Shown here one piece after another: positions 54,323 through 63,530 of a stretch of DNA of 64,000 bases (position 1 is its first letter; each line of letters opens with the position of its first letter). The notes beneath the pieces were generated by a model. That model worked only from the letters and a program-made list of their open reading frames with translations. It did no database searches and had not been told where the DNA came from. The DNA lies in assembly GCF_006440775.1 (NCBI RefSeq), contig NZ_VFTZ01000026.1, positions 1 to 64,000 of the forward strand, written 5' to 3'. The position numbers and the translations under genes are program-made. This DNA is from Mesorhizobium sp. B2-7-2 (lineage in GTDB: Bacteria > Pseudomonadota > Alphaproteobacteria > Rhizobiales > Rhizobiaceae).

Positions 54323-55209
54323 TGCAGAAAGCCATTGACGCGCATTTCCACATCTGGCGCCAGAAGGACCAGCCCTGGCTGGTCGGGCCGATGGTGCCGC
54401 GCATCTTCGGCCCCTACGAGCCGATCCGCCGCGACTATCCGATCACGGAGTTTCTCGAGGACCAGAAAGGCTCGGGCGTCGAGAAGGCCGTCTACGTCCA
54501 GACCAACTGGGCCAAGGAGGATTTCGAGAAGGAAGTCGCCTTCCTGCAGAACACCGCCGACGAAACCGGCTGGCCGCATGCCATCGTCGGCTACGCCGAC
54601 ATGACGGTCGACGATGTCCGCCCGCAGATCGACCGGCTGATGAAATACAAGCTGCTGCGCGGCGTGCGCATGCAACTCCACTGGCATGACACGCCCGCCT
54701 TCCGCTTCGCCGCCTCGGCCGACCAGGTGATCGAACCGAAAGTGCGCGCCAATGTGGCGCGATTGAAGGACTACAGTCTCTCCTTCGACCTGCAGCTTTT
54801 CCCGGCCCAGATGAAGGACGGGCTGACGCTGGTTGGCGAAAACCCCCAGACGAATTTCATCCTCACCCATGCCGGCATGCTGACCAGCATGGAGCCGAAA
54901 ACCACCGAAGCATGGAAGGCGGGTCTGCGCACGCTTTCGACAGCGCCCAATTTCTACGCCAAGCTGTCGGGGCTCGGCACCTTCGTCCACCGCAACGATC
55001 CGGAGCTCATCGGCTACATCGTCGACAACGCGATCGAAATCCTCGGCAGCGACCGGCTGATGTTCGGCTCGAACTTCCCGATCGAGAAGCTGTGGACCAG
55101 CCATGCCGAGCTTATCCAGGCGCACCGCGCGGCGGTGGCGAAGCATGGCGCGGCGGCGCAAGCGGATATCTTCTGGAACACGGCGGAGAACGTTTATCGG
55201 CCGGTGTAG
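54322..55209 (+). CDS. Amidohydrolase-2 family metal-dependent hydrolase
   Basis: This 295-residue TIM-barrel hydrolase opens with the metal motif IDAHFHIW, later has LTHAGML and ends with GSNFPIEKLW, whose residues line the active site in lactonases and pyrone-dicarboxylate hydrolases of this family. Such enzymes open lactone or lactam rings or decarboxylate. In this operon it could hydrolyse a ring made by the hydroxylase. It overlaps coxE by one base; a GTG three bases earlier is also possible. Confidence 0.85.
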   Translation: MQKAIDAHFHIWRQKDQPWLVGPMVPRIFGPYEPIRRDYPITEFLEDQKGSGVEKAVYVQTNWAKEDFEKEVAFLQNTADETGWPHAIVGYADMTVDDVRPQIDRLMKYKLLRGVRMQLHWHDTPAFRFAASADQVIEPKVRANVARLKDYSLSFDLQLFPAQMKDGLTLVGENPQTNFILTHAGMLTSMEPKTTEAWKAGLRTLSTAPNFYAKLSGLGTFVHRNDPELIGYIVDNAIEILGSDRLMFGSNFPIEKLWTSHAELIQAHRAAVAKHGAAAQADIFWNTAENVYRPV

Positions 55210-55220
55210 CGCGGCTTCTT

Positions 55221-55440
55221 CCTTCTCCCCTTGTGGGGTGAGAAGCGGTCCGCGTGAGCGGACGAAAAGGCAATTGCTTGGCTTTTCGAGCTTCGAACGC
55301 CCTGAGCTGCGAAGGGCCGGGCGGTGGCGGCGCAGCGCCGAGACGGATGAGGGGTGCTCCAGCGGAGTGAGACGTTGGCATTCCCTGGAACACCCCTCAT
55401 CCGTCGCCTTCGGCGACACCTCCCACAAGGGGAGAAGGAG
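55221..55440. repeat. Longer variant of the 46584 palindromic element
   Basis: The core from 55334 to 55416 closely follows the core of the 46584-46735 copy (GCGCCGAGACGGATGAGGGG through CCCCTCATCCGTCGCC). Both ends read CCTTCTCCCCTTGTGGG and its complement. The left arm carries an extra segment of about 90 bp, including CCGCGTGAGCGG and AAAAGGCAATTGCTTGGCTTTT, which are themselves palindromic. It suggests one repeat inserted into another. Confidence 0.7.
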
Positions 55441-55468
55441 AAGCCTGCGCCTCACTTCACCTCGTCCA

Positions 55469-55504
55469 GGGCGGAGCAAGGAGCGAAGCGACACGCGCAG
55501 ACCC
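55469..55504. repeat. Fragment of the 40133-40296 repeat, inverted
   Basis: These 36 bases match the reverse complement of 40261-40296 at 35 positions, from GGGCGGAGCAAGG to CGCAGACCC. Confidence 0.75.
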
Positions 55505-55643
55505 GAAACCTCCGCGCCGGCTTTGGCCGGCAGGATCATGCACACTTCGCCGTGGCGCCGGCCCAGTCCAGAGCTTATCCAACAAACTTCCGTGTCGCCG
55601 TCTCGCCTGTTATGGATGAGCCCGGGGTGGCCGAGGAAAACGC

Positions 55644-56645
55644 ATGAAGCCGATTTACATCGACTACCTCAATGCTCTCGACATCGAAGCGCTTGCCATG
55701 GCCGACGCCGAGATCATCGGCGCCGTCGAAGCCGGACTCGTCGCGCAGGGCAACGGCCAGACCGTTATCGAGCCGCGGGTCCATCTCGAGCCCGACCCGT
55801 CCTTCCACGGCCACTTCAACGTGCTGCGCGGCTATGTGGCGCCGCTCGATGCCGCCGGCGTGAAGATCGTCGGCGACTTTGTCGACAACTACAGGCACGG
55901 CCTGCCGTCGGAATTCGGCATCCTCAACCTTTTCGATCCGCGCACCGGCGCGCCGCGCGCCATCCTCGACGCCACCGTCATCACCGATATGCGCACCGGC
56001 GCGGTCACCGCCATCAGCGCCAAGCATCTGGCGAAGAAGTCGTCAAAGGTGCTCGGCCATATCGGTGCGCGCGGCACCGCCTATTGGAACGTGCGCCTGC
56101 TCGACCATCTCTTCGACTTCGACGAGATCCGCGTCCACTCACGCCGGCCCGAAAGCCGCGATAGCTTTGTCGCGAGGCTGGCGGCCGACCTCGGCAAGCC
56201 GGTCATGGCCGTGGCCGACTGGAAAAGCTGCGTCGAAGGCGCCGACATCGTCGTCGAAGCCTCGCGGCTGCCGGAACCGCAGCCGCTGCTCAAGACCGAA
56301 TGGATCAAGCGCGGCGCGCTGGTCGTGCCCTATGGCACGATGAGCGCGGTCGAGCTGTCATTGACCGATATCATGCAGAAAATCGTCGTCGACGACTGGG
56401 GCCAGTGCAAGGGCGGCAAGTTCGGCTCGCTGCGCGCCCATGTCGAGACGGGACGGCTGAGCGAGGCGACGCTGCACGCCGAGCTCGGCCAGATCGCCGC
56501 CGGCCTCAAAGCCGGACGGCAAAGCGATGGCGAGACGATCCTGTTCTGGCATCGCGGCCTCTCGCTCTCCGACATCGCGCTCGGCAAGGCCATGCTCGCC
56601 AAGGCCGGCAAAAACGGCATCGGCCAGAGGCTGCGCTTCGCATGA
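55644..56645 (+). CDS. Ornithine cyclodeaminase / mu-crystallin family protein
   Basis: This 333-residue NAD(P)-binding protein has the family layout: an N-terminal substrate domain with RVHLEPDPSFHGHFNVLRGYV and TGAVTAISAKHLAKKSS, then a Rossmann-like VLGHIGARGTAYWNVR. Family members deaminate ornithine, oxidise or reduce cyclic imines, or act as alanine dehydrogenases. Several positions that bind ornithine are altered, so another amino acid or imine is likely. Its stop overlaps the next gene as ATGA, implying a joint function with the ammonia-lyase-like protein. Confidence 0.82.
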   Translation: MKPIYIDYLNALDIEALAMADAEIIGAVEAGLVAQGNGQTVIEPRVHLEPDPSFHGHFNVLRGYVAPLDAAGVKIVGDFVDNYRHGLPSEFGILNLFDPRTGAPRAILDATVITDMRTGAVTAISAKHLAKKSSKVLGHIGARGTAYWNVRLLDHLFDFDEIRVHSRRPESRDSFVARLAADLGKPVMAVADWKSCVEGADIVVEASRLPEPQPLLKTEWIKRGALVVPYGTMSAVELSLTDIMQKIVVDDWGQCKGGKFGSLRAHVETGRLSEATLHAELGQIAAGLKAGRQSDGETILFWHRGLSLSDIALGKAMLAKAGKNGIGQRLRFA

Positions 56646-58138
56646 GCCCGCTCGTTCTCACCGGCGCCGGCGTCAGCATCGAGGATGTGGTTGCCGCCGC
56701 GCGCAACGCCTGCAAGGTCGAGGTCACGCCTGCCGTCCTCGAAAAGCTCGACAAGGCTCGCCAGGTTCTCGATGCCGCCGCGGCCGGCGGCCAGCAGATT
56801 TACGGGCTGAACACCGGGCTCGGCGCCAATCTCGTCACGGCTGTCGAAGGCGACGCCGGCGCCTTCCAGCGCCAGTTGATCGAGGGCCGTAGCGCCGCCG
56901 TCGGCGATGCCCTGCCGGTTCCGGTGGTGCGGGCGGCGATGTTTACCCGCCTTGCGATGCTCGCCGCCGGCGGTTCGGGCCTGTCGCCGCGCGTCTTCAC
57001 CGCGCTGGTCGAGGCGCTCAATGCCGGCGTGCATCCGGTGATGCCGTCGCTGGGCTCGATCGGCGCCGGCGACCTTCTGCTGATGACGGCGATCGCCCGC
57101 GTGCTGATCGGCGATGGCGAAGCCGAATATCAGGGCCGCCGCATGCCTGCCGCCAAGGCGCTGATGATGGCGCGGCTTGCACCCGTCACTCTCTCGCCGA
57201 AGGACGGCCTCTCGCTGATCAATGCATCGGCGGTTTCCGTCGGGACCGCGGCGCTGGCGCTGACCGAAGCGCTGTCGGCGCTCGACCAGCAGCAGCAGGC
57301 CGGCGCGCTGACAATGGAAGGCGTTGGCGCCAACCGCACCATCCTCGATCCGCGCCAGCATCAGGCGCGCCCGGGCGCCTGCCAGCAGCTTGCGGCGAAG
57401 GCGCTGCGCGACCTGTTGGCGCGCGATGAGGCGCCGGCGCCCACCACCATCCAGGACCTGCTGTCGATCCGCTGCATGCCCTCGATCCACGGCGCGCTGA
57501 TCCAGGCGATCGACCATGCCAGGCTGGCTGTCGAGATCGAGCTCAACGCCGCCGCCGACAATCCGCTGGTGCTTGCCGAGGATGAGTTGGTCATGTCGAC
57601 CGGCAATTTCCACACCGCGTCGCTGGCGCTTGCCTTCGAGACGCTTGGCCTGGCGATCGCGCAATGCGCGGCAGCGTCCGCCGCGCGCTTCATCCAGCTC
57701 ACCGGCTCGACCCGCCACGGGCTGCCGAAATACCTGTCGCCGGTCGGCGGTGCCTCTGCCGGCTTCGTGCCGCTGCAGAAGACGGTGACGGCGATCCTGG
57801 CCGCGATCCGCCACAAGGCCAATCCGGTGATGCTCGATTTCCTGCCCGTGTCCGAGGGCGTCGAGGATCATGCCACGCAGACGCCGCTCGCCATCGCCAA
57901 ATGCGCCGAGATGATCGTGCTATGGCGGCGGCTGATCGCCTTCGAGCTGATGGCGGCGGCGCAGGCCATCGACTTGCGCGAGGGCATGGCGCTCGCGCCG
58001 GCCACCGGCGCGATCCACGCGGCCGTGCGCTCGCATGTGGCCACGCTCAAGGAAGACAGGCCGCTCGGCATCGACGCTGAAGCGCTTTATGCCGTGCTTG
58101 TCAGCGGAATCTGGCAAGGCCCCCCGGCAACGGGCTGA
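56642..58138 (+). CDS. Histidine ammonia-lyase family protein lacking the MIO-forming serine
   Basis: This 498-residue protein is a clear full-length aromatic amino acid lyase homologue. Conserved features are Tyr54 in IYGLNTGLG, QDLLSIRCMP with the catalytic Arg, GNFHTASLAL and the late Glu in VEDHATQ. The loop that should read GSVGASGDL reads GSIGAGDL (residues 138-145): the Ala-Ser-Gly that cyclises into the MIO electrophile is one residue short and has no serine. The QD-P-Y tyrosine is Leu, and NGT is NAS. It therefore probably does not work as a normal ammonia-lyase. A pre-activated leaving group, another electrophile or a non-catalytic role are options. The ATG at 56642 overlaps the upstream stop. 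Confidence 0.85.
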   Translation: MSPLVLTGAGVSIEDVVAAARNACKVEVTPAVLEKLDKARQVLDAAAAGGQQIYGLNTGLGANLVTAVEGDAGAFQRQLIEGRSAAVGDALPVPVVRAAMFTRLAMLAAGGSGLSPRVFTALVEALNAGVHPVMPSLGSIGAGDLLLMTAIARVLIGDGEAEYQGRRMPAAKALMMARLAPVTLSPKDGLSLINASAVSVGTAALALTEALSALDQQQQAGALTMEGVGANRTILDPRQHQARPGACQQLAAKALRDLLARDEAPAPTTIQDLLSIRCMPSIHGALIQAIDHARLAVEIELNAAADNPLVLAEDELVMSTGNFHTASLALAFETLGLAIAQCAAASAARFIQLTGSTRHGLPKYLSPVGGASAGFVPLQKTVTAILAAIRHKANPVMLDFLPVSEGVEDHATQTPLAIAKCAEMIVLWRRLIAFELMAAAQAIDLREGMALAPATGAIHAAVRSHVATLKEDRPLGIDAEALYAVLVSGIWQGPPATG

Positions 58139-58156
58139 CGGTTTTCGACTCCTGGA

Positions 58157-58960
58157 TCAGGACTTTGCGTCCACCTTCTTCATGAAAAGGGTGAGCTCGT
58201 TCGGATCCATATGCACGACATGCCTGTCTTCGGGATAGGCGCCGCTGTTGACGTCGGCGACATATTCTGAAAACGCCGCAATGCGCTCCTGCTGCAGCCG
58301 GTCATATTCGGCGGCGAAGTTGCGATAGACTTTCGAGTGGCGCGGCATGTGACCGCGATTGGTGCCGAGGATATCTTCGGCGAACAGATATTGCGCATCG
58401 CAGCCCGTGCCCGCGCCCATCGACAGCATGATGAGCGAAGTACGCTCCGAGATCGCCTTCGCCACTTCCACCGGCACCACCTCGATCTCGGCGCCGATCG
58501 CACCGGCGGCCTCGAGCTGCTTGACCGCCTCGAACACCTGCATGGCCGTATCGGCTGTCTTGCCGACCGCCTTGAAGCCGCCGGTCCAGGTCGCGCGGGA
58601 AGGAATGAGGCCCACATGGCCGATCACCGGAATGGCGTCGTCGGCCATGCGCTTGATCGTGGCGTAGCCGGCGCTGCAATAGACGGCATCGGCGCCGGCT
58701 TTGTAGAGCCGGAACGACCAGCGCACGAAATCATCGGCCGTGCCGATCTCGAAGAAATTATCGCCCGGCATGGTGAAGAGACTGGGCGCGGCGTCGCGAT
58801 ATTGCGGGTTGAGAACCAGTTCCGGCGGCACCGAGACGATGTCGACCCCTGCCCGCTCGGCAGCCTCGGCTTCCTCCAGCGTCAGCACGCGCAGCATGGT
58901 CAGCTGCCGCTTGCCCTTCATGGCGCGCAGGTCGGCAACGGTCGGTCTCTTTCGGCTCAT
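58157..58960 (-). CDS. PanB-like (ketopantoate hydroxymethyltransferase family) protein
   Basis: This 267-residue TIM-barrel protein resembles PanB in GHVGLIPSRATWTGGFKAVGKT, in the EVVPVEVAKAIS stretch and in overall length. Where PanB has VGDSLG with a metal-binding Asp, this protein reads VSVPPELV, so at least one ligand is missing. It may do aldol or retro-aldol chemistry on another 2-oxoacid. It is the last gene of the minus-strand operon, 27 bp after the Rieske gene, and converges on the ammonia-lyase-like gene. Confidence 0.75.
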   Translation of the reverse strand: MSRKRPTVADLRAMKGKRQLTMLRVLTLEEAEAAERAGVDIVSVPPELVLNPQYRDAAPSLFTMPGDNFFEIGTADDFVRWSFRLYKAGADAVYCSAGYATIKRMADDAIPVIGHVGLIPSRATWTGGFKAVGKTADTAMQVFEAVKQLEAAGAIGAEIEVVPVEVAKAISERTSLIMLSMGAGTGCDAQYLFAEDILGTNRGHMPRHSKVYRNFAAEYDRLQQERIAAFSEYVADVNSGAYPEDRHVVHMDPNELTLFMKKVDAKS

Positions 58961-58987
58961 CGGTACATCCTGTTTGTCTGACGGCTT

Positions 58988-59302
58988 TCAGCCGATATCG
59001 ATCATCACCTTACCGGCCTCGACCCTGACCGGATAGGTCTTGAGGTTGACGCAGACCGGCGCGCCGTTGGCCTGGCCGGTCTTGTAGTTGAAGCGGCCAT
59101 TGTGCTTGGGGCATTCGATGATGTCGTCCATCACCAGCCCGTCGGCGAGATGGGCCTTCTCATGCGTGCAGAAGCCGTCCGTGGCGAAGAACGCGTTCTC
59201 CGGTGAGCGGTAGATCGCGAAGGTGCGGCCGCCATGATCGAAGCGGATCACATCCTCCTCGTCCACGTCGTCGACCGCGCATGCTTCGACCCACTCCGCC
59301 AT
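58988..59302 (-). CDS. Rieske [2Fe-2S] ferredoxin
   Basis: This 104-residue soluble protein has both Rieske motifs, Cys45-Thr-His47 and Cys64-Pro-Lys-His67, and no membrane segment. It resembles the ferredoxin components of aromatic dioxygenase systems. No dioxygenase is nearby; the next gene upstream encodes a membrane di-iron desaturase-like enzyme, so this is likely its electron donor. The ATG at 59302 follows GGAGAC. Confidence 0.9.
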   Translation of the reverse strand: MAEWVEACAVDDVDEEDVIRFDHGGRTFAIYRSPENAFFATDGFCTHEKAHLADGLVMDDIIECPKHNGRFNYKTGQANGAPVCVNLKTYPVRVEAGKVMIDIG

Positions 59303-59331
59303 CGTCTGTCTCCAATTTGTCTAAGCTGCGC

Positions 59332-60417
59332 CTACTCGGCCGCCGCGGCCGTTATGTCGAGATCGTGGAATTCGCCACGATAGGGCTTGGCCGTCGGCGG
59401 CAATTCGCGCTTGAGATAATAGTCCTCATATCTCAGCTGCCTGAGCAGCACCGGCCAGACCTCGCGATAGGCGTGCCACATCGACGGGTTCGCCACCGGC
59501 AGATCGTGCTTGATCAATTCATGCAGTTTCGGCAGCGCGTGGTACGGAACCATCGGGAACATATGGTGCTCCACATGGTAGTTCATGTTCCAGTAGATGA
59601 ACCGGCTGATCGGGTTCATGTGGACGGTGCGCGTGTTCAGCCGATGGTCGGTGACGTTGTCGGCCAGCCCGATGTGCTGCAGCAATCCCGTCAGCACCAT
59701 GTGCCAGGTGCCGTAGAGGCGCGGCAGGCCGATCAATACGAGCGGTATCCATGACCCAAGCGCGATCGCGACAGCGATCGTTGCGGCATACACGACCATG
59801 TGCCAGCGCGCCGCGGTCACCGCCTTGTGCTGCTCCATCTCCGGGATGTAGCTCTTCTCATCGTCCGACAATGTGCCGAAGGCCTGGCGCACCAGCGTCG
59901 GCAGCGAATAGCGAAAGTCGAGGATGCCGGTGAAGGCCAAAGCCGCCTTGATAAGGTCCGGCGGCCGCATCACCGCGATCTCGGCGTCGCGGCCGACGAT
60001 GATGGTATCGGTGTGGTGGCGCGCATGGCTCCAGCGCCACTGCACCGGATTGCGCATCAGCATGAAGGAAGCGATGTGATAGACGACGTCGTTCATCCAG
60101 CGCGTGCGGAAGGCGGTGCCGTGGCCGCATTCGTGCCAGCGCGAGTCGCTCGACGAGCCGTAGAGCACGCCATAGACGAACATGAACGGCACAACCCACC
60201 AGGTGCCCCAGAACCAGACGATGCCGGCCGCCGAGCCCAGGATCGCGACAATCCAGATGATGGTGTCGCGGATCGCCGGCCCATCGGAGCGCTGCATCAA
60301 TTCCTTCATGGTCTTGCGCGGCACGTCGGTATGGTACCACTCGGCCGAGGCCAGCCCGGTCTCGATCGCAAGCCGAGTGCTTTCGCCGACGAGGCTGTAG
60401 TCGCGCTTCTTTGCCAT
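59332..60417 (-). CDS. Membrane fatty-acid-desaturase family non-haem di-iron oxygenase
   Basis: This 361-residue membrane protein has the three histidine boxes of the desaturase/hydroxylase superfamily: HECGH (95-99), HARHH (131-135) and HVEHH (281-285), plus extra histidines near 248. Four to six hydrophobic segments fit a four-helix inner-membrane enzyme. With a Rieske ferredoxin gene 29 bp downstream, it could hydroxylate or desaturate a small molecule, as alkane and xylene monooxygenases do, and not necessarily a lipid. I chose the ATG at 60417, preceded by GGAGG; a TTG at 60435 is less likely. Confidence 0.87.
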   Translation of the reverse strand: MAKKRDYSLVGESTRLAIETGLASAEWYHTDVPRKTMKELMQRSDGPAIRDTIIWIVAILGSAAGIVWFWGTWWVVPFMFVYGVLYGSSSDSRWHECGHGTAFRTRWMNDVVYHIASFMLMRNPVQWRWSHARHHTDTIIVGRDAEIAVMRPPDLIKAALAFTGILDFRYSLPTLVRQAFGTLSDDEKSYIPEMEQHKAVTAARWHMVVYAATIAVAIALGSWIPLVLIGLPRLYGTWHMVLTGLLQHIGLADNVTDHRLNTRTVHMNPISRFIYWNMNYHVEHHMFPMVPYHALPKLHELIKHDLPVANPSMWHAYREVWPVLLRQLRYEDYYLKRELPPTAKPYRGEFHDLDITAAAAE

Positions 60418-60484
60418 CGTCACATCGGCCTCCAATCAAATCCGGTCCGCCGGCCGGAGGGCTTGCTATGGATAGTCGTCATGC

Positions 60485-61666
60485 TCATGCCCTGCCCGCC
60501 AGTCTTGGAAACTTGCCGGAGGGCTGAGGATAATCCTGCTCGGGCTGGCGGGCGATGGCCGCTATCCTGCGTTCCGCATCGGCAATCGCATCCTTGCCGT
60601 CGAGGACGCGGAACACGGCGTCATAGGCACGGGTTTCGTCATGCTCCAGCCAGATCATTTCCCCGCGCTCGCGCGCGGCAAGATTGCCGAGCACATGATG
60701 CGTCGAGGGCTCGATGCCAAGCGCATACTGCCCAGCCTGGAAATTCTGCCACTCATAGCAACAAGGCAACTGCTCCTTGCGGGTGACGATCTCGAAGCCG
60801 AGGCCAAGCCGGTCGTTGACGACGGCGACCGCCACCTCGCCATTGGTGTCGGCGCCAAGCTCATGCTGCCAGACCTGCTCGCTAAAGCCAGGCAGCGGTG
60901 CCGGAGCGGTGCGGTAGCCGACCTTCTGCGCTTCGTAGCGCTCGCCTTCATGCGCGGCCCAGACCACGTCGCGGATCGGCGCCAGGTAGCGCGAGCCTTC
61001 GTCGAGCAGCGGATGCCCGACATTGACGTGGTAGAAATACATATGCGGCGTGCGGCGGAAGCCGTGATTGACGACGCGGTCCGAGAGCCGGATCTCGCTG
61101 CCGCCGACATCGGCCTCGATACGGCGGATGAGATGCAGGTCCTCGCCGAACACGCTGGCCTGCTGGACGATGCCTTCCGCCCACAAGACGCAGCGGTCGC
61201 CGTCCCAGCTTTCGCCGTAGCCGGTGAGCCGCGCCGGAATGGTGCCGACGCGGCCATGCAGCGAATGCGTTACAGTCTTGCGTCCGGGATAATTGTAGTT
61301 TTCGGCAGGCACCTCATTGCGGCCGAGAATGTGGTCGAGGCCGCAGGTGACCAGCAGACCCGAGAAGGACCGCCCCCAGGCAAAGCCGTCCTCGCCTTCG
61401 TAATCATGCAGGCCCGGATGGCGAAAACCGCTCGGCGAGTGCCAGCCGATCGCCTGACCCTTGTACTCGCAATCGGCAATGTCGAGCGCGCGGTCGACCA
61501 GCGCGGTGAAGCGCAGGCCCGAGCCGGTGCGGAATTCGAGCATGCGGATGCCGCGCTCGACGCCGTCGCCGAGCGTCATCAGCCGCACGCCGGCGAATTG
61601 CGACAGCATGCCGGAGCGTTCGGCGACCTGCCGGCGCGAAAGCGTCTGTCCGTAGAGCTTCACCAT
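60485..61666 (-). CDS. DUF4432 / aldose 1-epimerase-like protein
   Basis: This 393-residue protein is a galactose-mutarotase-fold member (DUF4432 type). Supporting motifs are GIRMLEFRTGSGLRFTALVDRALDI, SLHGRVGTIPARL with a candidate catalytic His, and PHMYFYHVNVGHPLLDEGS. These proteins isomerise sugar anomers. Lying in the operon of a sugar importer, it points to a sugar or sugar conjugate as substrate. The start at 61666 is five bases from the ATPase stop. Confidence 0.82.
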   Translation of the reverse strand: MVKLYGQTLSRRQVAERSGMLSQFAGVRLMTLGDGVERGIRMLEFRTGSGLRFTALVDRALDIADCEYKGQAIGWHSPSGFRHPGLHDYEGEDGFAWGRSFSGLLVTCGLDHILGRNEVPAENYNYPGRKTVTHSLHGRVGTIPARLTGYGESWDGDRCVLWAEGIVQQASVFGEDLHLIRRIEADVGGSEIRLSDRVVNHGFRRTPHMYFYHVNVGHPLLDEGSRYLAPIRDVVWAAHEGERYEAQKVGYRTAPAPLPGFSEQVWQHELGADTNGEVAVAVVNDRLGLGFEIVTRKEQLPCCYEWQNFQAGQYALGIEPSTHHVLGNLAARERGEMIWLEHDETRAYDAVFRVLDGKDAIADAERRIAAIARQPEQDYPQPSGKFPRLAGRA

Positions 61667-61670
61667 GCCG

Positions 61671-62447
<777 letters not shown>

Positions 62448-62449
62448 TC

Positions 62450-63484
62450 TCAGCTCCTTGCGGCGTTTTTCTGCAGCAAAGCGTGCAGGATGAGCATGGC
62501 GAGGATGATGACGCCGACGAAGATGTTGTAGGCCAGCCCTGGCACGCCGACGAGCACGATGCCGTTGCGGATCGCCCGCAACATCAGCGCGCCGACGATG
62601 GTGCCGAGGATCGTGCCGCGGCCGCCCGTCAGCGCCGTGCCGCCGACCACGACCATGGCGATTACCTCCAGCTCGTAGCCCGTGCCCGCGACCGGCGAAG
62701 CCGCCGAGATGCGGAAAGCGCTGATCATGCCGGCGAGCCCGGCGAGCACCGAGGTCAGGATGAACAGCCAGATCTTGACCGCGTCGGCCGGCACGCCGCG
62801 CGCCACCGCTGCGTTGCGGTTGGAGCCGATGGCGCTGATCCAGTTGCCGAGCTTGGCGTAGCGCAGCACATAGACCGCAAGCAGCGAGAGGCCGATGAAC
62901 CACCAGAGCGAGGTGTAGAAGCGGAACGCGCCGATGTTGAAGCTGCCGGCGAGCAGGGTGACGAAGAAGCCTGGCTGGTCCCAGGACTTCAGCGGAAAAC
63001 CCTGCGTGATGTAGAGCGCGGCACCTCGCACGATAAGCAGCATCGACAGCGTCACCAGGAAGGACGAGATGCCGATCTTGGTGACGATCACGCCGTTGAT
63101 CGCGCCGATGACGATGCAGAGCAGCAAACCGGCAAGCAGCGCCACGCCGATATCGATCCCGGCATTCTGCACCAGCAGCATCACAACCACCGGGGCGAGC
63201 GCGAACACCGCGCCGACCGACAGGTCGAATTCGCCGGCGGTCAGAAGCAGCGTCATGCCGAGCGCGATGATGCCGAGCTCCGGCAGGAACGCCATCATGT
63301 TGGAGATGTTGAGCGGCGACAGGAAATTGCCGTCGGCAAGCGCGAACACCGCCAGCAGCACGATGAGGATGACGAAGGAGGAGAATTGCGGCGAGCGCAT
63401 CAGGCTCGACCTGCCTTTCGCGCGCCCTGCGCCGTCTTCCGAGGTGACCGCCCCGACTTGCTGAACCATAACTTGCTGAACCAT
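62450..63484 (-). CDS. Sugar ABC transporter permease (CUT2)
   Basis: This 344-residue RbsC-family permease has TAGEFDLSVGAVFALAP and GGTALTGGRGTILGTIVG cores and about eight hydrophobic segments. Its first residues are duplicated (MVQQVMVQQV), caused by a 15-base tandem repeat that supplies two in-frame ATGs, at 63484 and 63469. It pairs with the ATPase downstream and the binding protein upstream. Confidence 0.88.
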   Translation of the reverse strand: MVQQVMVQQVGAVTSEDGAGRAKGRSSLMRSPQFSSFVILIVLLAVFALADGNFLSPLNISNMMAFLPELGIIALGMTLLLTAGEFDLSVGAVFALAPVVVMLLVQNAGIDIGVALLAGLLLCIVIGAINGVIVTKIGISSFLVTLSMLLIVRGAALYITQGFPLKSWDQPGFFVTLLAGSFNIGAFRFYTSLWWFIGLSLLAVYVLRYAKLGNWISAIGSNRNAAVARGVPADAVKIWLFILTSVLAGLAGMISAFRISAASPVAGTGYELEVIAMVVVGGTALTGGRGTILGTIVGALMLRAIRNGIVLVGVPGLAYNIFVGVIILAMLILHALLQKNAARS

Positions 63485-63530
63485 GCTCTCTGCCTTGCGC
63501 CCGCCGCTCACACGACGGGCGCCAGTTTTT

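Larger units (their letters stand above)
55210..55643. other. Repeat-filled gap between amidohydrolase and cyclodeaminase-like genes
   Basis: These 434 bases hold no credible gene. They contain a variant of the 46584 element (55221-55440) and then a fragment of the 40133 element (55469-55504). The last 80 bases before the next start could hold a promoter; a candidate is not clear. Confidence 0.6.
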
